From assembly GCA_035633215.1 (NCBI GenBank), contig DASQFI010000010.1, forward strand, positions 124,001-188,000: DNA of 64,000 nucleotides. Direction: 5' to 3'. Under the pieces are notes generated by a model. That model was not told the DNA's origin. It searched no databases and saw only the letters and a program-made list of their open reading frames with translations. How positions within the stretch are numbered: the stretch's first letter is position 1; each line of letters starts with the position of its first letter. The DNA comes from DASQFI01 sp035633215. Lineage in GTDB: Bacteria; Acidobacteriota; Vicinamibacteria; Vicinamibacterales; SCN-69-37. Shown in pieces: positions 13,119-22,216 of the stretch. Both the position numbers and the translations under genes were made by a program.

Positions 13119-15761
13119 ATGGTGCTCGGTCCGGGAACACGTGTCGGTGCTTACGAAATCATCGCGCCGCTCGGCGCCGGAGGGATGGGCGAGGTCTATC
13201 GCGCCCGTGACGGCCGGCTCGATCGCGACGTGGCCATCAAGGTGCTGCCGGGCAGTGTCGCAGGCGACCCGGAGCGGCGCGCGCGCTTCGAGCGCGAAGC
13301 CAAGGCGGTGGCCGCGCTGTCGCATCCGAACATTCTCGCGATTCATGACTTCGGCGTGCATGAGGGCGCGTCGTTTGCCGTCATGGAATTGCTCCAGGGC
13401 GAAACCCTGCGCGAGCGATTGACGTCCGGCGCGATTCCCGTTCGCAAGGCGACCGATATCGGCATCCAGATCGCGCGCGGGCTCGGCGCCGCGCACGACA
13501 AGAATCTGATCCATCGCGACCTCAAGCCCGAGAACCTGTTCCTGCTCGCCGACGGCCAGGTCAAGATTCTCGATTTCGGTCTCGCGCGAGCCACGGCCGG
13601 CCCGGACTCGGGATCCGGCGCGACGGAAACCGTGGCGGCGATGACCGACCCGGGGACCGTGATGGGCACCGTCGGCTACATGGCGCCCGAGCAGGTGCGC
13701 GGCCAGACCGTCGACGCGCGCGCGGACTTGTTCGCCTTCGGCGCCGTGCTGTACGAAATGGTCTCCGGCCAGCGCGCGTTCCAGCGCGAGACAGCCGCCG
13801 ACACGATGACGGCGGTCCTCAAAGAAGATCCGCCGGAGCTGACGGGCACACGCGCTGACATTTCTCCCGCACTCGACCGCATCATCCGGCACTGCCTCGA
13901 GAAGAACCCCTCCGAGCGATTTCAGACCGCACGCGACGTCGCGTTCGCGCTGGGCTCCCTTTCGGGATCGGGCGCGTCACTGACAAGTTCGGGCATGAGC
14001 GCGGCCAGCGGTCCCGCGCCGGTCGTGGCCTCGGCGCCCGCAGCCCCACGCCGGCGCGCGGGCGTTCTTCTCACGGTGGCGGTTGCCCTCGTCGCAGCCG
14101 CCTCGGCGGTCGGCATCGACCGCATGATGAGGCCGGCTCCTCCCACGACGTTGCGCTACCAGCAGAAGACGTTCGCCGCGCAGACGATCGTCAATGCCCG
14201 TTTCATGCCCGACGGTCAGAGCATCGTCTACAGCGCCGCCGACTCAGGGAACTTGCCGCAGCTCTACGAAGTCCGCGCCGGCGTCCTCGAGCCCCGGACA
14301 TTCGGTCCGCCGCGGTCGCATCTCCTGTCGATTTCGTCCAAGGGTGAGCTCGCCATCCTCACAGATGCGCATGCGATCCTGCATCGGTTGTACACAGGCA
14401 CGTTGTCGCGGATGTCCATCGAGGGCAGTCCGCGCCCGTGGATGTCCGACGTGCGCGAGGCTGACTGGAGTTCCGACGGATCGACGATGGCGATTGTTCG
14501 CGTGAAGGAGGGCGGCGATGAGCTCGAGTATCCGATCGGGAAGAAGCTCTACAGCTCGACCGGCTACATCAGCGATCCCCGCGTGTCACCGGACGGCACC
14601 CGCGTCGCATTCATGGATCATCAGCTGCGGTGGGACGACCGCGGCTGGGTTCGCGTGGTCGACGGCGCCGGCGTCGTGACCACGCTGGCCGGCGAGTTCT
14701 GGGGCGAGGAAGGCCTCGCGTGGACCGCCGATGGCAGGACGGTGTTGTTCGGCGCCAACGATCGGACGAGCAGCGATGCGAAAGAAGCGGGGGACCTGAG
14801 TTACCAAATCATGTCAGCATCGATCGCCAGCCCCGGCGCGTCGCGTTCCGCGGTGACGGGTCCGGCCGACTTCACGATTCACGACATCACGCGTGATGGA
14901 CGCTGGTTGGTGACGCGCGACGACATGCGCCTGGGCGTGGGCGCACGGTTGCCGGGCGACCGCGCCGAACGAGATCTGTCCTGGTTGAATCAGTCATGGC
15001 AGCCCGCGCTCTCGCCGGACGGATCCAAGCTGCTGTTCAGCGACGGAAATGCCGGCGGCAACTACGGCGTCGTGTGGCGTAAGACGGACCGGTCTCCGAT
15101 CGTCCGGTTGGGCGAAGGCAATGGCAACGGACTCTCGCCGGATGGTCAGTGGGCGCTGGCGCAAATCTTTACTCCACCGCAGAACGTCGTGTATCCGCTG
15201 GGCGCGGGCAACACGATTCGACTGAAGGTGGGAACGCTCGAGGTGGCCGACCCGGTGGCGTTCTTTCCAGACGGGAAGAGCATTCTGATCGTGGGGCACG
15301 AGAAGGACCGGCCGACGCGCGCGTATCGACAGACGCTGCCGGACAGTCTGCCGCTTCCGCTCCTGCCTGAAGGCGTGTTTCCGGCTGCCGTCTCACCGAT
15401 TTCGCCCGATGGTCTGCTGATCCTCGGCCGGGATGCGAAAAGTGGCTGGCAGTGGCACCCGATTGACGGCGGTTCGCCGCGGACGATTCCAGGTCTCGCG
15501 GGCGTATCTGAAGTCGCCGTGGCCGGATGGGCACGTGATGGCCGATCGCCGCTCCTGCAAACCAGCAACGATGTCCCGGTCGTCATCGAGATCGTGGACT
15601 TTGCGACGGGCAAGCGCACGCCCTTCAAGACGATCTCGTCCGCCGACGCCACCGGGCTCGTGAACGTGCGGGTGCGATCGATGTCGCCGGACGGGCAGCA
15701 GTACGCGTTTTCGTACTCAAAGACGATCTCAACGCTGTTTGTGGTGAGCCAGGCCAAGTAG
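13119..15761 (+). CDS. Ser/Thr protein kinase with TolB/PD40 beta-propeller
   Basis: 880 residues, same architecture as the kinase at 2189. Kinase motifs: LGAGGMGEVYRARDG, AIKVLPG, HRDLKPEN (His132), DFG (Asp152), GYMAPEQVRGQ. One membrane helix around 315-335 (VLLTVAVALVAAASAVGI), then a propeller with blades marked by RVSPDGTRVAF, LSPDGSKLLF and MSPDGQQYAF. The kinase domain should be cytoplasmic and active, as all catalytic residues are present. It starts 46 nt after the aspartic protease gene, but the upstream -10 box suggests its own promoter. The two propeller kinases in this region are close paralogues flanking the RidA-permease-DUF5695 stretch. Confidence 0.93.
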   Translation: MVLGPGTRVGAYEIIAPLGAGGMGEVYRARDGRLDRDVAIKVLPGSVAGDPERRARFEREAKAVAALSHPNILAIHDFGVHEGASFAVMELLQGETLRERLTSGAIPVRKATDIGIQIARGLGAAHDKNLIHRDLKPENLFLLADGQVKILDFGLARATAGPDSGSGATETVAAMTDPGTVMGTVGYMAPEQVRGQTVDARADLFAFGAVLYEMVSGQRAFQRETAADTMTAVLKEDPPELTGTRADISPALDRIIRHCLEKNPSERFQTARDVAFALGSLSGSGASLTSSGMSAASGPAPVVASAPAAPRRRAGVLLTVAVALVAAASAVGIDRMMRPAPPTTLRYQQKTFAAQTIVNARFMPDGQSIVYSAADSGNLPQLYEVRAGVLEPRTFGPPRSHLLSISSKGELAILTDAHAILHRLYTGTLSRMSIEGSPRPWMSDVREADWSSDGSTMAIVRVKEGGDELEYPIGKKLYSSTGYISDPRVSPDGTRVAFMDHQLRWDDRGWVRVVDGAGVVTTLAGEFWGEEGLAWTADGRTVLFGANDRTSSDAKEAGDLSYQIMSASIASPGASRSAVTGPADFTIHDITRDGRWLVTRDDMRLGVGARLPGDRAERDLSWLNQSWQPALSPDGSKLLFSDGNAGGNYGVVWRKTDRSPIVRLGEGNGNGLSPDGQWALAQIFTPPQNVVYPLGAGNTIRLKVGTLEVADPVAFFPDGKSILIVGHEKDRPTRAYRQTLPDSLPLPLLPEGVFPAAVSPISPDGLLILGRDAKSGWQWHPIDGGSPRTIPGLAGVSEVAVAGWARDGRSPLLQTSNDVPVVIEIVDFATGKRTPFKTISSADATGLVNVRVRSMSPDGQQYAFSYSKTISTLFVVSQAK

Positions 15762-15819
15762 GCGCGCGCGGTCGTGACGCCTTCCAGGGGGCTCGGCCAA
15801 ACGCGCCGGGCCGGACTTG

Positions 15820-15853
15820 CAATTGGAACAATATGATACTAATGTTTCAATTG
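15820..15853 (+). promoter_or_regulatory. Antitoxin operator and promoter
   Basis: CAATTGGAACA (15820-15830) and TGTTTCAATTG (15843-15853) form an 11-bp inverted repeat with one mismatch. The 12-nt AT-rich spacer and its edge contain TATGAT (15832-15837) and GATACT (15835-15840), either of which could be the -10 box. An HTH antitoxin bound to both arms would cover the promoter, the usual autoregulation of toxin-antitoxin operons. Confidence 0.6.
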
Positions 15854-15858
15854 ACGTC

Positions 15859-16236
15859 ATGCGCACCGCCTCCGCAGTCGCCCAGGATCCCGCCGCCGAA
15901 CACGTGCTGGCCAAGGCCGTCCTGGCCGCCGCCGATCGTCTCGGACTGCGTCAACGCGAGCTGGCGGCCGTCCTCGGCGAGAGCGAAGCCTCGATTTCGC
16001 GCCTGCAGCGCGGCCGCGGCGTGGTTCCGGCCTCCAAGGAAGGCGAGCTGGCGCTGCTGTTTCTCCGCGTCTATCGCAGCCTCGACGCGCTCATGGGCGG
16101 CGACGATGGCCGGTCGCGGGCCTGGCTGCACGCCGCCAACGCGCACCTCGGCGGCGTGCCGGCCGAACGGCTGACGTCGGTGGAAGGCCTGGTCGATGTC
16201 GTCCAGTATCTGGACGCAGTGCGCGGGCGGCTCTAG
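15859..16236 (+). CDS. Xre/MbcA/ParS-type antitoxin (DUF2384)
   Basis: A 125-residue two-part protein. The N-terminal half holds a Cro/Xre-like helix-turn-helix (LGLRQRELAAVLGESEASIS then RLQRG). The C-terminal half is the DUF2384 domain (FLRVYRSLDALMGGDDGRSR, AWLHAANAHLGGVPAERL, LVDVVQYLDAVRGRL), which folds against the toxin active site and is where the toxin contact lies. The ATG at 15859 follows the inverted-repeat operator; the frame is open further up but has no HTH-family sequence there. It is followed by, and overlaps, the RES toxin gene. Confidence 0.88.
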   Translation: MRTASAVAQDPAAEHVLAKAVLAAADRLGLRQRELAAVLGESEASISRLQRGRGVVPASKEGELALLFLRVYRSLDALMGGDDGRSRAWLHAANAHLGGVPAERLTSVEGLVDVVQYLDAVRGRL

Positions 16237-16951
16237 GCTCGCGCGGCTCCGTCTCTCGCCCTGGCGGGCGGTCGAAGCGCAGCACCTAGTGTCGACACGC
16301 AAGCTCGTGGACTCGATCGACGAGCAGGCCATCCTGGAACAGCTCATCGAGACGTCGAAGCCGGTCGACGCGACGGGCGGCCGGCGGCACGTGCTGCTCG
16401 CAACACCTTTTCGCTATCCGCCGCTCCGGCACGGCTCGCGCTTCGGCGCGCGGCGCGATCCGGGCGTGTGGTACGGATCGGCCGATCCGCGCACGCTGTT
16501 CGCGGAGGCGGCGTACTACCGGCTCCTCTTCCTCGAGGGCACCAGCGCCGATCTCGGCATCGTGACGACGTGGCACACGGCGTTCAGGGTGTCGGCGAAG
16601 ACCGAGCGCGGGATCGATCTCACCGCGCGGCCGTTCGATCGACACCGGGCGGCGATCTCGTCGCCGTCGGACTATCGCGAGTCACAGGCGCTCGGGCAGG
16701 CGATGCGCGAGGCCGGCGTCGGGATGTTTCGCTGGCGATCGGCGCGCGATGCGGCGGGCGGCGTCAACGTCGGCATCTTCACGCCGGCGGTCTTCGGCGC
16801 CGCGAAGCCGCGCGACCTCGAAACCTGGCACGCGGCGGCGACGCGCGAGCGCGTCGAGTTCGTGCGCCGCGACTGGGCCGACGCGCGGGTGTTCGCGTTC
16901 CCGCGAGAGCAGTTCATGGTCGGCGGCGCGCTGCCGACGCCGGCCGTGTGA
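16196..16951 (+). CDS. RES-domain toxin (NAD+-degrading)
   Basis: A 251-residue RES-family protein, partner of the upstream DUF2384 antitoxin. Visible RES features: an Arg- and His-containing block RYPPLRHGSRFGARRDPGVW, then YGSADPRTLFAEAAYYRL with the conserved Tyr and Glu of the NAD+-binding pocket, and FTPAVFGAAKPRDLETW near the end. Characterised RES toxins (for example MbcT, Xre-RES pairs) deplete NAD+ by phosphorolysis or hydrolysis. The only in-frame ATG (16196) makes it overlap the antitoxin by 41 nt, suggesting translational coupling. The protein is longer at the N-terminus than many RES toxins. Confidence 0.85.
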   Translation: MSSSIWTQCAGGSRLARLRLSPWRAVEAQHLVSTRKLVDSIDEQAILEQLIETSKPVDATGGRRHVLLATPFRYPPLRHGSRFGARRDPGVWYGSADPRTLFAEAAYYRLLFLEGTSADLGIVTTWHTAFRVSAKTERGIDLTARPFDRHRAAISSPSDYRESQALGQAMREAGVGMFRWRSARDAAGGVNVGIFTPAVFGAAKPRDLETWHAAATRERVEFVRRDWADARVFAFPREQFMVGGALPTPAV

Positions 16952-16971
16952 TGTGCTCTGGCCAAATGCCG

Positions 16972-17715
16972 TCACATGCCTCCGCTCACGTCGATGAAAG
17001 AGCCGGTGGTAAAGGAGGCTTCTTCCGAGAGCAACCACACGATCGCGCGCGCGACTTCGTCCGGCGTACCGCCACGCTTCATCGGCACGCGCGCCTTCAT
17101 CCGATCGACGCGATTCGGCTCGCCGCCGCTGGCGTGAATGTCGGTGTAGGTGAAGCCCGGGCGCACGGCATTCACGCGGATACTCTCGTCGGCCACTTCC
17201 CGCGCGAGCCCGATCGTGAACGTCTCGATGGCGCCCTTCGACGCCGCGTAATCGACGTACTCCCCTGGCGATCCCAACCGTGCGGCGATCGACGAGACGT
17301 TGACGATCGACCCGCCTGGCCCGCCATGGCGCGTCGAGAGCCGGCGGACGGCCTCACGCGCGCAGAGAAAGGCGCCGACGACATTCGTCGCCAGCACCCG
17401 GTGCAGGCGTGCCGCCGTCATCGCGTCCACCCGCATCTGGGTTTCGAGAATCCCGGCGTTGTTCACGAGCGCGGACAACGGGCCGAGCGCGTCCGCCGTC
17501 TCGAACAGCCGCACCGCATCCGGCTCAACGGAGACGTCGGCCTCAACTGCGATCGCTCGTGCGCCCGTGGCCTCCACGGATGCCACGACACGCATCGCGG
17601 CCGGCCGATCCGCACGGTAGTTGACGCACACCGAGTACCCGGCTTCGCCGGCCAGGCGTGCCGTCGCCGCGCCGATCCCGCGGCTCCCGCCGGTGATGAC
17701 GACGACCTTGCTCAT
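16972..17715 (-). CDS. YgfF-like short-chain dehydrogenase/reductase
   Basis: A 247-residue classical SDR: TGGSRGIG cofactor loop (residues 8-15), NNAG at about 90, a Ser in VNVSSIAARLGSPGEYVDY and the YAASKG catalytic Tyr/Lys, then RVNAVRPGFTYTDIHASGGE and a C-terminal TGSFIDVSGGM. Over its length it resembles E. coli YgfF, an NAD(P)-dependent oxidoreductase of uncertain substrate (sometimes called glucose 1-dehydrogenase-like). It is transcribed towards the RES toxin gene and divergently from the PadR gene at 17826, with 110 nt between. Confidence 0.87.
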   Translation of the reverse strand: MSKVVVITGGSRGIGAATARLAGEAGYSVCVNYRADRPAAMRVVASVEATGARAIAVEADVSVEPDAVRLFETADALGPLSALVNNAGILETQMRVDAMTAARLHRVLATNVVGAFLCAREAVRRLSTRHGGPGGSIVNVSSIAARLGSPGEYVDYAASKGAIETFTIGLAREVADESIRVNAVRPGFTYTDIHASGGEPNRVDRMKARVPMKRGGTPDEVARAIVWLLSEEASFTTGSFIDVSGGM

Positions 17716-17782
17716 GCGGACTGTCGCTCAGCCACGACTGAGGTGAGCAGACCACACCTCGCTGGGGACGTCCAGTTGATCC

Positions 17783-17837
17783 CTTCACTTGACAGTCAAG
17801 CGAAGGCCGTGGCATCTTCACTTGAATGCCAAGTGAA
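17783..17837 (+). promoter_or_regulatory. PadR operator and leaderless promoter
   Basis: CTTCACTTGA occurs twice, at 17783-17792 and 17816-17825, exactly 33 bp apart (about three DNA turns). Each lies in an inverted repeat: CTTGA-CAG-TCAAG at 17788-17800, and TTCACTTG-N5-CAAGTGAA at 17817-17837, which spans the ATG at 17826. TTGACA at 17789-17794 could be a -35 and CATCTT at 17813-17818 a -10 (18-bp spacer), with transcription starting at the ATG. The arrangement fits strong autorepression by the PadR protein. Confidence 0.65.
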
Positions 17838-18161
17838 CCCGTCGAACTGCTCCAGGGCACGCTGGACCTGATCGTCCTCCGGGCGCTCTCCACCATGGGG
17901 CCGCTCCACGCCTATGCGCTCGCCGAACGGCTCGCCCAGGTGTCCGACCACCCACTGTCGCTCAACCAGGGGACGCTGTATCCGGCGCTCGTGCGGCTCG
18001 AGCAGAAGGGCCTCATCAAAGGCGCCTGGAGCCGGACGGAGAGCAACCGCGAAGCGAAGTTCTACCGCATCACGAAATCCGGCGAGGCCGAACACCAGCG
18101 CCAGACCGAACGCTGGCGGCGGCTCGCCGGTCTCGTCGACAAGCTCCTGCTGGAATCCTGA
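17826..18161 (+). CDS. PadR-family transcriptional regulator
   Basis: A 111-residue winged-helix repressor: ELLQGTLDLIVLRALSTMGP, HAYALAERLAQVSDHPLSLN, QGTLYPALVRLEQKGLIKGA (recognition helix and wing), ESNREAKFYRITKSGEA, and a C-terminal dimerisation helix (RQTERWRRLAGLVDKLLLES). This is the short PadR-s1 type that acidobacterial genomes place directly ahead of an ADOP permease. It ends two nucleotides before the permease ATG, so the two are one operon. The operator palindrome crosses its own start codon. Confidence 0.92.
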   Translation: MPSEPVELLQGTLDLIVLRALSTMGPLHAYALAERLAQVSDHPLSLNQGTLYPALVRLEQKGLIKGAWSRTESNREAKFYRITKSGEAEHQRQTERWRRLAGLVDKLLLES

Positions 18162-18163
18162 AC

Positions 18164-20830
18164 ATGACACAGGCCCGCCGTTTTCTCCGTCGGCTGGTGA
18201 CCCTGTTTCGCAGCAGCAGGGCCGAATCCGAACTCTCACGCGAGATCAACGCGCACCTGCAACTGCTCGAAGACAAGCACGTCGCGCAAGGGATGAGCCG
18301 AGACGAGGCGCGATACGCTGCCAGGCGCGCGTTCGGCGGCGTGGAGCAGGCCAAAGAACAGCAGCGCGACGCGCGATCGTTTCGGTGGCTCGCGGGCTGG
18401 CCGATGGACCTGAAGCTTGGCGCGCGGATGCTCGTGAAGTCTCCGGGCCTCACCGTCGTCGCAGTCACGGCGCTCGCGATTGCCATCGGCGCCGGCGCGG
18501 CGTACTTCGAGGTCATGCACGACCTGATCAGCCCACGCCTGCCGGTTGCCGGCGCCGACCGCATCGTGGGCATCCGGGTCTGGAACGCAGAACGGCGCGC
18601 TGCAGAGCTGCAGTCCCTACAGGACGTCGCCGTCTGGCGCGCCAACACGCGGAGCATCGAGCACCTGGGCGCCGCGCGGCCGATCAGCCGCCATCTGACC
18701 ACGGCCGACGGACGCACGGAGCCCGCGCGCGGCATTGAAATCAGCGCGTCCGCGTTCCGCCTGTATCCAGTCGCGCCGCTCCATGGCCGCACCCTGGACG
18801 ATGACGATGAGCGGCCGGACGCTGACGCGGTGGCCGTCATCGGCCACGATCTCTGGAGGGAGCGCTTCAACAGCGATCCCAACGCGGTCGGCAGTACCGT
18901 TCGGCTTGGATCGACGGCTCACACCATCGTCGGCGTGATGCCGGAGGGATTCGGGTTCCCGGTCAATGAGAACCTGTGGGTCCCGCTCAGGACCGATGGA
19001 CTTGTGATCCAGGTGTTCGGCCGGCTCAAGGCCGGCGCAAGCGCCGCCGCGGCGCAGGCGGAGCTTTCCACCTTCGCGGTTAGTGCCGCTACGGTGGACA
19101 AGCCCGTTGGACCGGTCCTTCGCATGGACGTCCGTCCGTACATCGACTCCCTGAATGCCGAGGATCTCGAGAGCCTCGAGATGGTGGTCATCCGCGCCGT
19201 CAACTTCGTCTTCATCATGCTGCTCGGGCTCTGCGGCGCGAACGTCGCGACGCTCGTCTTCGCGCGGACCGCCATGCGCGAAGCCGAGATCACCGTCCGC
19301 ACGGCGCTCGGCGCGACCCGCGGACGCATCAGCGCGCAGCTCTTTGCCGAGGCGCTCGTGCTCTCATCCCTTGCTGCCGGTGCGGGACTGCTCGCGGCGA
19401 GATTCGTGGGGCAATGGGCCAAGAGCCTCTACGTGCAGGGCATCGGCCCGACGCCGTTCTGGTGGGATGACGGATTGAGCTACCCGACCATGCTCTACGC
19501 GGTCGCGCTCGCGGTGTTCGCCGCGTTGATCGTCGGCGTGATTCCCGCGCTGAAAGCCACTGGTCCGCAACTGCAGGGCCGGATACGCGACGCGGCGTCA
19601 GGCGCGTCGACGATGAAATTCGGAGGACTCTGGACCGCCATCATCGTCACGCAGGCGGCCATCACCGTGATCGTCCTCGCAGCCGTCGTGTCGTTCGGCT
19701 GGACCCAGCTGCGAAAGCAGTGGGGCTCGGACGTCACATATGCCCGCGATCAGCTGCTCACGGCGCACGTCGTCGTCGATCAGGTGAACGCCGGCCGAGC
19801 GCAGCCTCCGAGCGCCGAGACGCTGCAGGCGATCGCCGAGAGGCTCAGCGCCGAGCCCAGCGTCGCGAGCGTCAGCTACACCACGGCCTTGCCCGGAACG
19901 ATCTGGGAACAAGTCATCTTCGAATTCCAGTCGCCCGAGTTGCACGAGCAGGCTGACGCGCGAAAGGATACGGACGTGCTGTGGTCCGAGGGCGCGCGCG
20001 TCGGCGCGAACTTCTTCGAGACCGTCGGCATCCCGCTCGCCGCCGGCCGGACCTTCAGTGCGGCCGAGATTCGACAAGGCGCCCCGGTGGCCATCGTCGA
20101 CGAGACGTTCGTGCGGAGCGTGCTCGGAGGACGCAGTCCTTTCGGCGTCAGGCTGCGGCAGCGGGCGGAGCAAGCGGGCCGGGAGCCCGGTCCCTGGCTC
20201 GAGATCGTCGGCGTCGTCAAGGATGCGACGACGATGCCGCGGAAGACCTCGGAGGACTCGGCGCTGTACCGCCCCGCGGCGCCCGCGCAGCCGATGCGGC
20301 TGCTGGTGCGCACACACGGCGCGGCCTCGCCGATGACGCAGCGCATCTACGCCGCGGCGCGGTCGGCGCATCCGGATATTCGGCTCGCCGATCTGAAGTC
20401 GCTCGCAGACGTTGCCTACGACGATGCCTTGCCCGAGCGGATCTTTCTACGCGCCTTCATCGTCGTCGGCGCCATTGCGCTGCTGCTGGCCACGGCCGGC
20501 ATCTACGCGCTTGTTTCATTCACGCTCGCGCGCCGCACGCGCGAGATCGGCATCCGCGTGGCGCTCGGCGCCGCGCCGCGCCGCATCATGACCGTCGTCT
20601 TCGCGCGCGCGTTCATGCAGATAGGACTCGGCGTGGCCGCCGGCTTTCTGCCGGGCCTGGTGATCATGGTGTCGGGCTCCGACGATGCCGGGGCGATGAA
20701 CACGCGGGCCGGCGCCGTAGCGACGCTGGGCGTCTGCGCGTTTGTCGTGCTCGTCGCGTTGATTTCGTGCACCGTGCCGCTCAGGCGCGCGCTGGGTATT
20801 CAGCCCACTGAGGCGTTGAGGACGTCATGA
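18164..20830 (+). CDS. ADOP-type permease with prefix domain, PadR-linked
   Basis: 888 residues. A cytosolic prefix domain (ELSREINAHLQLLEDKHVAQ; DEARYAARRAFGGVEQAKEQ) comes before helix 1 (GLTVVAVTALAIAIGAGAAY). Two MacB-core/FtsX repeats follow; signatures include MREAEITVRTALGATRGRIS in the first FtsX unit and REIGIRVALGAAPRRIMTVV in the last. The C-terminus is ALGIQPTEALRTS. The first periplasmic domain is divergent from the other copies (FEVMHDLISPRLPVAGADRI). No ATPase gene is linked. Function of the family is not established; export or envelope mechanotransmission are possible by analogy with MacB. Confidence 0.9.
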   Translation: MTQARRFLRRLVTLFRSSRAESELSREINAHLQLLEDKHVAQGMSRDEARYAARRAFGGVEQAKEQQRDARSFRWLAGWPMDLKLGARMLVKSPGLTVVAVTALAIAIGAGAAYFEVMHDLISPRLPVAGADRIVGIRVWNAERRAAELQSLQDVAVWRANTRSIEHLGAARPISRHLTTADGRTEPARGIEISASAFRLYPVAPLHGRTLDDDDERPDADAVAVIGHDLWRERFNSDPNAVGSTVRLGSTAHTIVGVMPEGFGFPVNENLWVPLRTDGLVIQVFGRLKAGASAAAAQAELSTFAVSAATVDKPVGPVLRMDVRPYIDSLNAEDLESLEMVVIRAVNFVFIMLLGLCGANVATLVFARTAMREAEITVRTALGATRGRISAQLFAEALVLSSLAAGAGLLAARFVGQWAKSLYVQGIGPTPFWWDDGLSYPTMLYAVALAVFAALIVGVIPALKATGPQLQGRIRDAASGASTMKFGGLWTAIIVTQAAITVIVLAAVVSFGWTQLRKQWGSDVTYARDQLLTAHVVVDQVNAGRAQPPSAETLQAIAERLSAEPSVASVSYTTALPGTIWEQVIFEFQSPELHEQADARKDTDVLWSEGARVGANFFETVGIPLAAGRTFSAAEIRQGAPVAIVDETFVRSVLGGRSPFGVRLRQRAEQAGREPGPWLEIVGVVKDATTMPRKTSEDSALYRPAAPAQPMRLLVRTHGAASPMTQRIYAAARSAHPDIRLADLKSLADVAYDDALPERIFLRAFIVVGAIALLLATAGIYALVSFTLARRTREIGIRVALGAAPRRIMTVVFARAFMQIGLGVAAGFLPGLVIMVSGSDDAGAMNTRAGAVATLGVCAFVVLVALISCTVPLRRALGIQPTEALRTS

Positions 20831-20836
20831 CGCCGC
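20806..20836. repeat. 31-bp direct repeat, left copy
   Basis: The last eight codons of the permease (TEALRTS and stop) plus six following bases, 20806-20836, match 25780-25810 at 29 of 31 positions in the same orientation. The two copies bracket the carbamoyltransferase operon. Confidence 0.65.
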
Positions 20837-20866
20837 CGAGTTGGCATGGTCCGCGTCGAACCTTTG

Positions 20867-22171
20867 CTAGCACCGACGGCCAGTTCGGGGATGGCACTCT
20901 GTGATCCAGCGAGACGCCGCCGCAGCAACAAATTCGGCAAGCAGCGTCTCGCCAAGTGCCGAATAGTGGAACGGATCGACATACATCGTCTGGGTTTGCT
21001 CAGCGAATAAGTCGATGGCGGATACGATGCCATGTGCCTTCAGCAAGTCCTGCCGATCGTCGAACATCTGATAGACGACTCTCGCCGGCTGTTTGTAAAC
21101 GTGATTGTCGGGAAGCGTGCGTGCGATCGCCTCTTCTTCTTTGGTCAAGCGCTGTTTCGAACGAAGGATGTAAGGCTGAATGACATGCACATATCCGATC
21201 TGATTCACCTCGGACAGCAGCCGCATCTGACGCGAGCTACGGAGCCATAGTTCGAATACCTCCTCGTATTTCTTGTCGTCGGGCGCATTATCGTAGTGCA
21301 AGTCGAGGCTCAACTGCTTTTTAGCCTGCGTCCAATCCCCGCTTGCCTTGATTGCTGCATCGTATCGGGGCAGATATTTGCGCAAGTTACGTTCGTTCCA
21401 GGCCAGACCGAGCTTGTTTGCGATATGTTCAAGACCGGTTGAACTGAGCGGAAGACGCTTTGTGTACCGTGCGATGTGCGTGCGGGCATTCGACACCCTA
21501 TACGCCAGTTCGTAAAACTCGGCGGTACCCTCGCCGGTCTGCTGAAGTTTGAGGGCCAAAGCTCCAATGATCTGCGCCGCGGGCAAAATAGGGTGCATAC
21601 CGGCCGCATAATTGTTAAAGCCCAGGGCAGCTTCGTTGAATCCGTCCAGATTAATCACCAGGTCGATGTGCTGTCCCAAGGCCAGCAAGAAGGATAGTGC
21701 GATAAGCTGCTGAGGCTGTTTTCCTGAACCCTGCGCCATGCTGTAAACGATGACGTTTTTCCCTTTAAGGACATCCAGTTTTTGCAGCGCTGCCTGCAGG
21801 CTCAGCCCACCTTGCGGCGGAGCCGCGAGATTGGCCGCAACCGAGCCACCGAACACCATGACAACGAAGTCGTCTTTCTTGGGGACGAATGGTACGGTGA
21901 CCGGGGAATCCTGCGGAAACCCCATATTGTTGATGATGTATTCGCGCCCTCTCTCCGAATAGGGATGCGCAAATCCGAAATAGGGATGCAGTCTTTGCTT
22001 GAACCCGGTCGACTCGGTCTTCGCGCTTTGCTGTGGAGCCGTTGCGGAATGGTTCAGGTACGGCAGAGTGCCGTTCTCCCACCAGAAATGAAAGGCGCCC
22101 ACGAGTTCCGCCGCGACCACGAACAGGAGAGTGCTGGCCAATGTGGCCATCACCCGTATTCGACTACTCAT
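20867..22171 (-). CDS. Membrane-anchored SGNH/GDSL-like hydrolase
   Basis: A 434-residue protein with an N-terminal membrane helix (VMATLASTLLFVVAAELVGA) and an extracytoplasmic SGNH-like domain: MVFGGSVAANLA (nucleophile Ser, block I), INLDGFNE (block III, Gly/Asn) and DPFHYSALG near residue 400 (catalytic Asp-x-x-His, block V). Such proteins often acylate or deacylate cell-surface glycans. It is the last gene of a four-gene minus-strand operon with DUF5989, SxtJ and carbamoyltransferase genes. The DNA is visibly richer in A+T than neighbours and uses codons such as AAA and TTG more freely, suggesting a different origin. Confidence 0.75.
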   Translation of the reverse strand: MSSRIRVMATLASTLLFVVAAELVGAFHFWWENGTLPYLNHSATAPQQSAKTESTGFKQRLHPYFGFAHPYSERGREYIINNMGFPQDSPVTVPFVPKKDDFVVMVFGGSVAANLAAPPQGGLSLQAALQKLDVLKGKNVIVYSMAQGSGKQPQQLIALSFLLALGQHIDLVINLDGFNEAALGFNNYAAGMHPILPAAQIIGALALKLQQTGEGTAEFYELAYRVSNARTHIARYTKRLPLSSTGLEHIANKLGLAWNERNLRKYLPRYDAAIKASGDWTQAKKQLSLDLHYDNAPDDKKYEEVFELWLRSSRQMRLLSEVNQIGYVHVIQPYILRSKQRLTKEEEAIARTLPDNHVYKQPARVVYQMFDDRQDLLKAHGIVSAIDLFAEQTQTMYVDPFHYSALGETLLAEFVAAAASRWITECHPRTGRRC

Positions 22172-22216
22172 ATCGTCGAACTCGCGAAACCACGATGGAT
22201 CCGATGCCTGCCGTGA

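Noticed and set aside
20831..20866. Terminator between the permease and SGNH genes
   Set aside because: No stem-loop with a T-run is visible in the 36-nt gap.
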